5,081 bases of DNA, from the NCBI GenBank assembly GCA_017476305.1, contig JAFVAA010000754.1, positions 1 to 5,081 of the forward strand. The letters run 5' to 3'. The DNA comes from Lachnospiraceae bacterium (GTDB lineage Bacteria > Bacillota > Clostridia > Lachnospirales > Lachnospiraceae). Both the position numbers and the translations under genes were made by a program. Of this stretch, positions 1-5,081 are shown in pieces. The notes under the pieces are model-generated. The model was not told the DNA's origin. It did no database searches and was given only the letters and a program-made list of their open reading frames with translations. Position 1 is the first letter of the stretch, and each line of letters begins with the position of its first letter.

Positions 1-433
1 CAACCTCATTTCCGGTCAGCGTCAAAATAGAAGTCGAGCCAAACAGGGTACTGCACACATCCCCTGAAAGATTCGAGGAGGTCGAAAAAAGATTCATGAG
101 CAGATATCCAAAAGCAAGCGCCCCTACGGAAATCATGGCAACCATCGCATCCCCCTTGATCTTTGCATTTTGTCCTGTCCGTAAAAGCAGCACTGCGCAA
201 AGCACCGTAACCGGCAGGATGATTACCATTTTCTCTGTCAGATTCAGCACCGATGCAATCGCCATGGCACCAAATGCCACATGGGAAAGTCCGTCCCCGA
301 TAAAGGAAAACCGTTTTAAGACCAGGGTCACTCCTAAAAGGGAAGAACACAGTGCAATAAGCACTCCCACGATAATCGCATACCGCACAAAGGGGTACTC
401 CAGATATGTGATCAATTTATTTATCATTTCCAT
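1..433 (-). CDS. znuB: Metal ABC transporter permease, ABC-3 (ZnuB/MntB/TroC) family; 3' part beyond window
   Basis: This is the membrane channel subunit of a divalent-metal uptake ABC transporter in the cytoplasmic membrane. 144 codons are open from the ATG at 433 to the window edge, so the C-terminal half is missing. The start is set by GGAGGAGG at 446-439, five bases upstream; a second in-frame ATG at 427 is too far from it. Hydrophobic segments lie near residues 17-37, 51-64, 67-85 and 95-117. The family hallmark is residues 39-58, with LKRFSFIGDGLSHVAFGAMA, the region that contacts the ATPase. SGDVCSTLFGSTSILTL near 123-139 is also typical of the family. It lies 94 bases downstream of the ATPase gene, in the same operon. 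Family membership is clear, but the metal (zinc, manganese or iron) cannot be read from this part, so the gene symbol is provisional. Confidence 0.88.
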   Translation of the reverse strand, partial: MEMINKLITYLEYPFVRYAIIVGVLIALCSSLLGVTLVLKRFSFIGDGLSHVAFGAMAIASVLNLTEKMVIILPVTVLCAVLLLRTGQNAKIKGDAMVAMISVGALAFGYLLMNLFSTSSNLSGDVCSTLFGSTSILTLTGNEV

Positions 434-527
434 CGAAACCTCCTCCACCGTTCCAAACTTTTTTTCCAATTCATTTTTCACTGTTTTGATTTCGCAGACC
501 TGCTTTGACACACGCCAAAGAAAAGAC

Positions 528-1220
528 CTAGGAAAAAAACACCTTTCCTATATCGCTCGCCAGATATTCTTCGGTTTTTCCGAAGAATATCTGATGGCTG
601 ATGTGTAAAATATGGCTCGCATACTTTACTGCCGCATCAATATCATGGGAAATCATAATGACCGTAATCTTTTCTTTTTTATTCAAATCCTGAATCAGCT
701 GATACATATCCAAAGTCACCTTCGGATCCAACCCTGCTACCGGCTCATCTAAAAGGAGCACCTTTCTGGTCGCGCACAATGCCCTTGCCAAAAGCACCAG
801 CTGCTGCTGACCACCGGAAAGCTCTCTGTAACACTTTTTCGAAAAGGAGGTAATCTGCATCCGCTCCATATTTGTCCTCGCAAGCTCTTTTTCCTCTGCC
901 GAATAGAACGGACGAAGTCCTTTTCTGCTCTGGCATCCTGACAGCACGATTTCCCATACCGATGCCGGAAAATCCCTCTGCACATCCGACTGCTGCGGCA
1001 GATAACCAATCTCATTCCAGTTCATATCACCGCCTAAGATAATCTCGCCCGCAAGCTGCTTTTTTAAACCCAAAAGCGTTTTCATCAAAGTAGTCTTTCC
1101 CGCCCCGTTCTACCCTACGATACATAGATAATCTCCAGCACAAACAGAAAAATTCAAATCCTCGATGATCGCATGATTGTCATATCCCAGCGTAACATTT
1201 TTACAAGTAATCTGTGCCAT
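528..1220 (-). pseudogene. znuC: Metal ABC transporter ATP-binding protein (ZnuC type), interrupted by in-frame TAG in Walker A
   Basis: This encodes the cytoplasmic ATPase that would power the adjacent permease. Translation from the ATG at 1220 (AGGAGG at 1232-1227, six-base spacing) gives MAQITCKNVTLGYDNHAIIE and an otherwise normal 230-residue ABC ATPase. Codon 37 (1112-1110) is TAG, so Walker A reads G-stop-NGAGKTT; most relatives have Glu or Pro there, and GAG to TAG is one base change. Everything after the stop is intact and in frame: Q-loop PQQ at 75-77, signature LSGGQ at 134-138, Walker B LLLDEP with D158/E159, and switch His192 in ISHD. Restart at TTG 1088 or ATG 1085 would give about 185 residues without Walker A, so it should not bind ATP normally. 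The lack of other damage suggests a very recent mutation or a base-call error. TAG reassignment is unlikely because the gene's own terminal codon at 530-528 is also TAG. Metal specificity is unproven. Confidence 0.85.
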
Positions 1221-1237
1221 ACCAAGCCTCCTGTATA

Positions 1238-1258
1238 AATTGAAAATCATTTTCAATT
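1238..1258. promoter_or_regulatory. Fur-family operator palindrome
   Basis: This is a perfect 10-1-10 inverted repeat with core TGAAAATCATTTTCA, centred on C1248. It has the 7-1-7 architecture of Fur-family boxes (Fur consensus TGATAATnATTATCA; Zur and PerR boxes share the layout). It overlaps the last three bases of the -10 box of the transporter promoter and lies just upstream of the ATPase ribosome site, so a bound regulator should block transcription. This predicts repression when metal is plentiful. The core is closer to a Fur than to a Bacillus Zur box (TCGTAATnATTACGA), but which family member binds cannot be settled here. Confidence 0.8.
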
Positions 1259-1284
1259 CTATCACATGTGCTCCGTATTTTCAA
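1256..1284 (-). promoter_or_regulatory. Sigma-A type promoter of the metal transporter operon
   Basis: On the minus strand, -35 TTGAAA (1284-1279) and -10 TAGAAT (1261-1256) are separated by exactly 17 bases. Transcription should begin near 1249, inside the Fur-type palindrome, leaving a leader of about 30 bases before the ATPase start at 1220. Confidence 0.75.
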
Positions 1285-1360
1285 TCCTAAATTTTCCTAA
1301 AATGGATAAAAGAGTTTCGGGTGCCTTTTTGCATTATGGGGAGAGAATTTTCTGCAATGC

Positions 1361-1427
1361 AAAAAAACTGACGAAAACCCGCAGAACGCGAACATTTGGC
1401 AATCCGCGTCCGGAAATTTTTCGTCAG
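1361..1427 (-). terminator. Rho-independent terminator of clpX
   Basis: On the minus strand a 10-bp perfect stem, CTGACGAAAA (1427-1418) with TTTTCGTCAG (1377-1368), is followed directly by seven T (1367-1361). The 40-base interior can itself pair through GC-rich blocks (GACGCG with CGCGTTC, plus CCG with CGG), making a long compound hairpin. It lies 17 bases after the clpX stop. It insulates clpX from the metal operon, whose -35 box starts 77 bases further on. The bases between 1285 and 1360 contain nothing I can identify. Confidence 0.88.
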
Positions 1428-1444
1428 CTGTTTTGACCTCCCAT

Positions 1445-2851
1445 TTACTCCGCTGCTTCCTGCTGAGATAAAAGCTTCGCATTTCCACTGCCTCTCATCT
1501 CAATCACAGGACTTCCTTTTTTCTCGATATAGTCCTTTGTAATCGTCACTCTTCCAATCAGATCATCCTTTGGAATTTCATACATGATATCCAGCATGAA
1601 CTCCTCGATGATCGCACGGAGTGCCCTCGCCCCCGTCTTCTTCTCCACTGCTCTTTTCGCGATCGCGCGAAGTGCCTCATCATCAAAAATCAAATCCACT
1701 TCATCCACGCGGAGAAGCTTCTGGTACTGCTTGATGATCGCATTTTTCGGCTCCTTCAGTACCCTCACTAACATATCCTCTGTCATAGCCTCTAAAGCAA
1801 AGACGATCGGCAAACGTCCCAGGAACTCAGGGATCATTCCAAACTCTCTCAAATCCTCCGTCGTCACCTTTTGTAAAATATTCTGCTCCCTGTCGAACTC
1901 ATCCGAAAGCGTAGCATTAAAGCCCATCCCCGCCTGCTTCGTCAGTCGTTTCTTAATCACCTTTTCAAGCTCAGGGAACGCCCCACCACAGATAAAGAGA
2001 ATATTCTTCGTATTGACCGTAGCCATCGGTACCATCGCATTTTTATTCGTAGCACCCACCGGCACCTCCACTTCGCTTCCCTCTAAAAGCTTTAACATCC
2101 CCTGCTGTACCGCTTCCCCGCTCACATCCCTGCTGTTCGTGTTTCTCTTCTTCGCAATCTTATCAATCTCATCGATGAACACAATTCCATGCTCCGCCCG
2201 GTCCACATCATTTTCCGCTGCTGCCAAAAGCTTCGAAATCACACTCTCCACATCATCTCCTATGTAGCCCGCCGCAGTCAGGGACGTAGCATCCGTAATC
2301 GCAAGCGGCACATGCAGCATCCGCGCCAAAGTCTTCACCAGGTAAGTTTTCCCGGAGCCGGTCGGCCCCACCATGAGCATGTTCGACTTTTCGATCTCTA
2401 CTCCGTCATCCTCCAGATCATCCGTCAAAACACGTTTATAGTGATTATACACATTGACAGAAATGACCTTTTTCGCAAAATCCTGTCCCACCACATATTC
2501 ATCCAGTGCTCCCTTGATCACATGCGGAGCCGGTAAATGTGCAATATCAAAAATTCCCTCCGGTTCTTTTTTCTCCTTTTTCTTTTCCCCACGCTTCTTT
2601 AGCTTCTGTTTTTTGGAGATTTCCATATGCTCCGGCATTCTTCCGCCAAACATGTCCATATACGGCGGCATACCGAACATCGGTCCCATTTTATCCATCG
2701 AATTAAAGGTTTTCTGCATACAATCATTACAAATGCAGATATTATTCGGAATATGAATCATCTTTCCTGCTACACTCTCCGGTCTTCTGCATAAATAGCA
2801 GACATCCTCATAGCCTGAGTCCCCATCTTTATTTTTTTTATCCTCTGACAT
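1445..2851 (-). CDS. clpX: ClpX-like AAA+ unfoldase with N-terminal zinc finger
   Basis: This is the ATP-driven protein unfoldase that feeds substrates to the ClpP peptidase in the cytoplasm. It is 468 residues, against roughly 410-430 for typical ClpX. The N-terminal zinc-binding domain has C18, C21, C41 and C44. A long linker follows (about 45-107), first Met/Gly/Pro-rich (GPMFGMPPYMDMFGG), then Lys-rich. The AAA+ core has Walker A GPTGSGKT at 162-169, pore-1 loop GYIG at 195-198, Walker B with D227/E228, SRDVSGEAVQQ at 240-250, arginine finger R346 in GRLP, and sensor-2 GAR at 407-409. The ClpP-docking tripeptide is MGF (309-311) rather than the usual IGF. The RKH pore loop is not recognisable: the stretch at 264-279 reads PVGATNKNAMVPMATV. 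The start at 2851 is preferred over an in-frame ATG at 2899 because of an AGGAGG six bases upstream. The gene stands alone, without the tig, clpP or lon neighbours common in clostridia. It may therefore be a second, diverged ClpX, but that is inference. Confidence 0.9.
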   Translation of the reverse strand: MSEDKKNKDGDSGYEDVCYLCRRPESVAGKMIHIPNNICICNDCMQKTFNSMDKMGPMFGMPPYMDMFGGRMPEHMEISKKQKLKKRGEKKKEKKEPEGIFDIAHLPAPHVIKGALDEYVVGQDFAKKVISVNVYNHYKRVLTDDLEDDGVEIEKSNMLMVGPTGSGKTYLVKTLARMLHVPLAITDATSLTAAGYIGDDVESVISKLLAAAENDVDRAEHGIVFIDEIDKIAKKRNTNSRDVSGEAVQQGMLKLLEGSEVEVPVGATNKNAMVPMATVNTKNILFICGGAFPELEKVIKKRLTKQAGMGFNATLSDEFDREQNILQKVTTEDLREFGMIPEFLGRLPIVFALEAMTEDMLVRVLKEPKNAIIKQYQKLLRVDEVDLIFDDEALRAIAKRAVEKKTGARALRAIIEEFMLDIMYEIPKDDLIGRVTITKDYIEKKGSPVIEMRGSGNAKLLSQQEAAE

Positions 2852-2857
2852 GCTGCT

Positions 2858-2863
2858 CCTCCT
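2858..2863 (-). promoter_or_regulatory. Ribosome binding site deciding the clpX start
   Basis: A perfect AGGAGG on the minus strand sits six bases before the ATG at 2851. It lies inside the longer open frame that could start at 2899, so the 16-residue extension (beginning MQKSCGLK, not ClpX-like and without its own clear ribosome site) is rejected. Confidence 0.85.
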
Positions 2864-2919
2864 GTTCCTGTTCAACTTCAAACCACACGATTTCTGCATG
2901 GTCCGGTCTGATAAGTTAC

Positions 2920-2949
2920 ACTTTAAAAATTTACTTGCCCTATCCGCAA
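2920..2949 (-). promoter_or_regulatory. Possible clpX promoter
   Basis: On the minus strand TTGCGG (2949-2944) and TAAAGT (2925-2920) are 18 bases apart, each matching four of six consensus bases. This is the best pair I found upstream of clpX, but it is weak. It overlaps the tRNA promoter on the other strand. Confidence 0.3.
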
Positions 2950-2963
2950 AAATATGCTATAGT
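2935..2963 (+). promoter_or_regulatory. Promoter of tRNA-Arg
   Basis: TTGCCC (2935-2940) and TATAGT (2958-2963) are separated by 17 bases. The -10 box matches five of six consensus bases. Transcription should begin near 2970, about nine bases before the mature tRNA, which fits a short 5' leader for RNase P. Confidence 0.65.
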
Positions 2964-2978
2964 AGTTATGTTAAAAAT

Positions 2979-3052
2979 GTTTCCGTAGCTCAGCTGGATA
3001 GAGCGACCGCCTCCTAAGCGGTAGGTCGGGTGTTCGAATCACCTCGGGAACG
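2979..3052 (+). tRNA. tRNA-Arg, anticodon CCT (reads AGG)
   Basis: A complete cloverleaf of 74 bases. The acceptor stem is GTTTCCG (2979-2985) with CGGGAAC (3045-3051), including one T-G wobble, and the discriminator is G3052. The D stem is GCTC (2988-2991) with GAGC (3001-3004). The anticodon stem is ACCGC with GCGGT around loop CTCCTAA (3011-3017), which places T33, anticodon CCT (3013-3015) and A37 correctly. The T arm is GGGTG-TTCGAAT-CACCT (3028-3044), with the usual TTC and CGAA. CCA is not encoded, so it must be added after processing. The gene stands alone, divergent from clpX and convergent with the carboxypeptidase gene. Confidence 0.95.
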
Positions 3053-3059
3053 TTTTTTT
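3053..3059 (+). terminator. T-tract ending the tRNA transcript
   Basis: Seven T follow the discriminator base directly. The folded T arm and acceptor stem upstream could serve as the terminator hairpin, since no separate hairpin precedes the tract. A second weak hairpin (3069-3091) lies just beyond. Confidence 0.4.
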
Positions 3060-3068
3060 AATGTCTGC

Positions 3069-3091
3069 AGAACCGCTCAAAGACCGGTTCT
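3069..3091. other. Short hairpin between convergent transcripts
   Basis: AGAACCG (3069-3075) pairs with CGGTTCT (3085-3091) around a nine-base loop. It lies between the tRNA end and the carboxypeptidase stop at 3122, so it might help end either transcript. Neither side has a T-run after the stem, so its role as an intrinsic terminator is doubtful. Confidence 0.35.
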
Positions 3092-3121
3092 TCGCACATC
3101 CCTTTACAGGCGACGAACCTT

Positions 3122-4858
3122 TTAAAAATCAAAAAAGTTCTTTCCGAAGCTCTCCCTTGTATTTTTATGCTTCTTTCCATGCTGCAGACTTGATTTCTTT
3201 TTCTCCTTTGGCGTCTTCACAGCCTTTTTCTCATAATATCTTCTCGTATTTCTTCTGCGCCGTCCAGAGCCAAAATCGGATTTTCCGTTTCGTCTTTCCG
3301 TCCTTCTCCGCCTGCGGTAATTTCTCCTGGCACGTTTGTTTCTATATCCCCCCGTGCTCCTGTCCCTGCGCCTGAAGTGGAACCTCGGCAAACGGACTCG
3401 CGGCATTCTGAAATTTCTGCCAAAACGAATCAGCAAAAACAGAAGAAGCGAAAGAACCAGTACCGCTAAACCGATCCGTACCGCAGTATAGCCAAAGAAG
3501 GTTCCAAGCGTATTTTTAATATTTCGCCAAAATGTCGCATTTTGCTCATCCTTTTTTCGCTTTGCCTCCATTTCTCCAATCTCTTTATTCATCATCTTTC
3601 GGGAAGCAGAATCTAAGGAACTCGACTCATCCTCTGTTTTTTTCGTATATATAATGTCCGAAAAACCAACCGTCTTTCCCTTATAAGTATACTTTACCCC
3701 GCCAATGATATTATCCCCTTCCTTTATCTCCTTTTTTTTCACATAAGAAATTTCCTGTTTTGCCTTTGACAGCTTCACTCCTTTTGGCAGGATAACAGAG
3801 GATTCCCCGGAAAGATGCACGGGAGAATTTTTACTGTCAAAATAACTTCCATATGTATTGAACAGAGAATCGTTGATTTCGGTATCGTCCCGACTGATCT
3901 GATGCTTCCGGTAATTTTCAAAACCAAAGTTCAACAGCGTCGTCGTATCTGTATATTCATTTGGCTCTCCGTTTTTCGGACTTCCTGATTTCATCACCAC
4001 GCATACTAACTCCATCCCGTCCTTCTCTGCATATGTGACCAGTGTATTTCCGGACACTCTGGTAAAGCCTGTCTTTCCTCCGGTGCAATATTTATACGCA
4101 TACTTCGGATATTCATACGCATTCATCATCTGATGATGATTCGGCCAAAAACGCTCCTCTTTATGCTTATTCGTCTTTGGGCAGGTATAGGATTTCGTAC
4201 CGCATACCTTTTTGAACAGGTCATTTTTCATGGCTGTCCTGGCAATCACCGCCATATCATGCGCCGAGGTATAATGCTTCTCATCCGGCAGGCCATTCGG
4301 ATTATTGAAATGTGTATCCTTTAATCCTAACTCCTTCACCCTTTTATTCATCAGCTTTACGAACTCTTTTACAGAACCGGAAATATGCTCTCCCACAGCC
4401 AGACAGAGCTCATTTGCCGACTGGAGCATGATCGCATACAGACATTCCTCTATCGTCAGTTTCTCACCCGGTTCAGAATATACGGTAGAATCCCCTTCCG
4501 AAATTCCGTACGCCGCAGTCTCCGAAACGGTCAAAATCTCATTCGGAGAGGTATTTTCCGCGGTCAGCATAGCAGTCAGAATCTTCGTAATACTCGCCGG
4601 GTAGAACTTTTTATGCATTTTTTTCTGATAGAGAATGGTTCCCGTCGAAAGCTCCATCACGATGGCAGAGCCACAGGACAGACCTTTCACCTTTTGCTTC
4701 GACAGAGTCGGCCATTTACTTCCCGCTGCTTTTACCGTCCGTGTGGAGGAATCTCTCTGCACAGGTATGCCATCTGTAAAAATACCCGAAAAAACGGCGA
4801 ACAGACATATCACGCAAAACAATCTCTTTCTCCATAGTAACGCTCTCTTTTCCTTCAT
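3122..4858 (-). CDS. dacF: D-alanyl-D-alanine carboxypeptidase (peptidase S11, low-mass PBP) with C-terminal membrane anchor and basic tail
   Basis: This is a serine peptidase that removes the terminal D-Ala from peptidoglycan pentapeptides outside the membrane, limiting cross-linking. The product is 578 residues, longer than the roughly 380-450 usual for the family. It has an N-terminal signal segment (basic MKEKRALLWRKR, hydrophobic about 13-27, possible cleavage near VKAAG at 42-46). All three penicillin-binding motifs are present: S89-I-T-K92 with the nucleophile in PASITK, S147-A-N149, and K262-T-G264 in GGKTGFT. A later domain of about 345-405 resembles the C-terminal beta domain of PBP5-like enzymes. 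A single membrane helix (about 457-477) is followed by about 100 residues with roughly 41 Arg/Lys and only 7 Asp/Glu, predicted to be cytoplasmic. The start at 4858 is chosen because GGGAGG (4870-4865) sits six bases upstream; the in-frame ATG at 4900 has no such site. Family and activity are well supported; the dacF name is by analogy with Firmicutes. Confidence 0.92.
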   Translation of the reverse strand: MKEKRALLWRKRLFCVICLFAVFSGIFTDGIPVQRDSSTRTVKAAGSKWPTLSKQKVKGLSCGSAIVMELSTGTILYQKKMHKKFYPASITKILTAMLTAENTSPNEILTVSETAAYGISEGDSTVYSEPGEKLTIEECLYAIMLQSANELCLAVGEHISGSVKEFVKLMNKRVKELGLKDTHFNNPNGLPDEKHYTSAHDMAVIARTAMKNDLFKKVCGTKSYTCPKTNKHKEERFWPNHHQMMNAYEYPKYAYKYCTGGKTGFTRVSGNTLVTYAEKDGMELVCVVMKSGSPKNGEPNEYTDTTTLLNFGFENYRKHQISRDDTEINDSLFNTYGSYFDSKNSPVHLSGESSVILPKGVKLSKAKQEISYVKKKEIKEGDNIIGGVKYTYKGKTVGFSDIIYTKKTEDESSSLDSASRKMMNKEIGEMEAKRKKDEQNATFWRNIKNTLGTFFGYTAVRIGLAVLVLSLLLFLLIRFGRNFRMPRVRLPRFHFRRRDRSTGGYRNKRARRNYRRRRRTERRNGKSDFGSGRRRRNTRRYYEKKAVKTPKEKKKSSLQHGKKHKNTRESFGKNFFDF

Positions 4859-4864
4859 CCCATT

Positions 4865-4870
4865 CCTCCC
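4865..4870 (-). promoter_or_regulatory. Ribosome binding site deciding the carboxypeptidase start
   Basis: GGGAGG on the minus strand lies six bases before the ATG at 4858. Translation from here begins with a proper signal sequence (MKEKRALLWRKR); the 14-residue upstream extension would only weaken it. Confidence 0.8.
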
Positions 4871-4907
4871 AGAAGATCTATTCTTTGAAACTGAAATCAT
4901 ATTCTTT

Positions 4908-4937
4908 AGTATAGCATAGATTTTACTATAAATACAA
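4908..4937 (-). promoter_or_regulatory. Promoter of the carboxypeptidase gene (extended -10)
   Basis: On the minus strand the -10 box TATACT (4913-4908) is preceded by TGC (4916-4914), an extended -10 element. The -35 candidate TTGTAT (4937-4932) is 18 bases away and matches only three of six bases, as is common when the -10 is extended. The start point would be near 4901, giving a leader of about 40 bases. Confidence 0.6.
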
Positions 4938-4994
4938 GTAATCCGCAGGATATTTCATGTTATGCCCTCTAACAAAATGTACTTCCATTCCCTT

Positions 4995-5025
4995 AGGAAC
5001 TGTCACAAATTTTGTGACAGTTCCT
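4995..5025. repeat. 31-bp palindrome (15-bp perfect arms)
   Basis: AGGAACTGTCACAAA (4995-5009) is the exact reverse complement of the right arm (5011-5025), with T5010 at the centre; past one mismatch, TA/CG pairing continues for two more bases. The stop codon of the partial frame at the right edge overlaps its right end. It could act as a transcript end for that frame, but no T-run follows on either strand. A regulator operator or a copy of a dispersed palindromic repeat are the alternatives. Confidence 0.75.
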
Positions 5026-5081
5026 TAGTGCGCCAGCTTATATAAATTCGTATCATTCGCAAAATTACTCATCTCATAGAG
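5025..5081 (-). CDS. C-terminal end of an unidentified protein (partial)
   Basis: The minus strand is open from the right edge for 18 codons, reading LYEMSNFANDTNLYKLAH and ending at TAA (5027-5025). Composition and codon choice look like ordinary coding sequence, and a strong palindrome starts at the stop, as expected for a gene end. The fragment is too short to assign a family, and an open frame of this length could arise by chance. Confidence 0.4.
   Translation of the reverse strand, partial: LYEMSNFANDTNLYKLAH

Noticed and set aside
424..474. Basic 16-residue minus-strand frame (MNWKKSLERWRRFRWK) overlapping the permease start
   Set aside because: There is no ribosome site before its ATG, and its last codons are simply the permease ribosome site and start read in another frame.
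96..608. Plus-strand open frame of 170 codons over the transporter genes
   Set aside because: It is antisense to the permease start and the ATPase end, has no ribosome site, and its product is low-complexity Ser/Thr-rich sequence typical of a shadow frame.
528..1088. Treating the 186-codon frame from TTG 1088 as the true ATPase
   Set aside because: It lacks the N-terminal strand and Walker A. The 36 codons upstream of the TAG, with a strong ribosome site, clearly belong to the same gene.
1297..1488. Minus-strand 63-codon frame across the clpX end
   Set aside because: It overlaps the clpX 3' end in another frame and runs through the terminator hairpin; no ribosome site or recognisable motif.
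1584..2267. Plus-strand frame of 227 codons inside clpX
   Set aside because: It is the antisense shadow of the conserved AAA+ core, rich in Ser/Ile/Phe with no domain features.
3061..3423. Alternative frames on both strands over the Arg-rich tail of the carboxypeptidase
   Set aside because: The carboxypeptidase frame is continuous from signal peptide to stop. The alternatives lack ribosome sites, and their composition follows from the GC-rich Arg codons.
4925..4987. Minus-strand 20-codon frame (MEVHFVRGHNMKYPADYLYL) upstream of the carboxypeptidase
   Set aside because: The first ATG has no properly spaced ribosome site. An internal ATG has a fair GAGGG six bases upstream but would give only 10 residues, and the end overlaps the carboxypeptidase -35 region. 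It cannot be supported from sequence alone.

Overview
The window looks like chromosomal DNA of a low-to-moderate GC Firmicute, most likely a clostridium of the Lachnospiraceae type. The reasons are strong AGGAGG ribosome sites, a gram-positive style S11 D,D-carboxypeptidase, a Fur-type palindrome on a metal-uptake operon, and a tRNA gene without an encoded CCA. The taxonomic call is an inference from gene style, not a search result. All protein genes are on the minus strand; only the tRNA is on the plus strand.

Layout, in plus coordinates. Positions 1-433 hold the N-terminal 144 residues of a metal ABC transporter permease (ABC-3/ZnuB type), which runs off the left edge. Positions 528-1220 hold its partner ATPase (ZnuC type), interrupted by an in-frame TAG inside the Walker A motif. 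Both are transcribed leftward from a promoter at 1256-1284 whose -10 box is overlapped by a perfect 21-bp Fur-family palindrome (1238-1258). Next is a strong terminator (1361-1427) ending a ClpX-like unfoldase gene (1445-2851, 468 codons). A tRNA-Arg(CCT) gene (2979-3052) is read rightward, divergent from clpX. It converges on a large D-alanyl-D-alanine carboxypeptidase gene (3122-4858, 578 codons). The right edge holds that gene's promoter, a 31-bp perfect-stem palindrome, and the last 18 codons of another minus-strand reading frame.

Working together: the two transporter genes form one metal-regulated operon, although the ATPase looks broken in this sequence. ClpX and the carboxypeptidase are separate units for protein quality control and peptidoglycan trimming. 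No phage, CRISPR, toxin-antitoxin or other complete accessory system is visible. The points most worth a second look are the amber codon in Walker A, the unusual ClpX (altered RKH-loop region and a Met/Lys-rich linker), and the approximately 100-residue Arg/Lys-rich tail of the carboxypeptidase.
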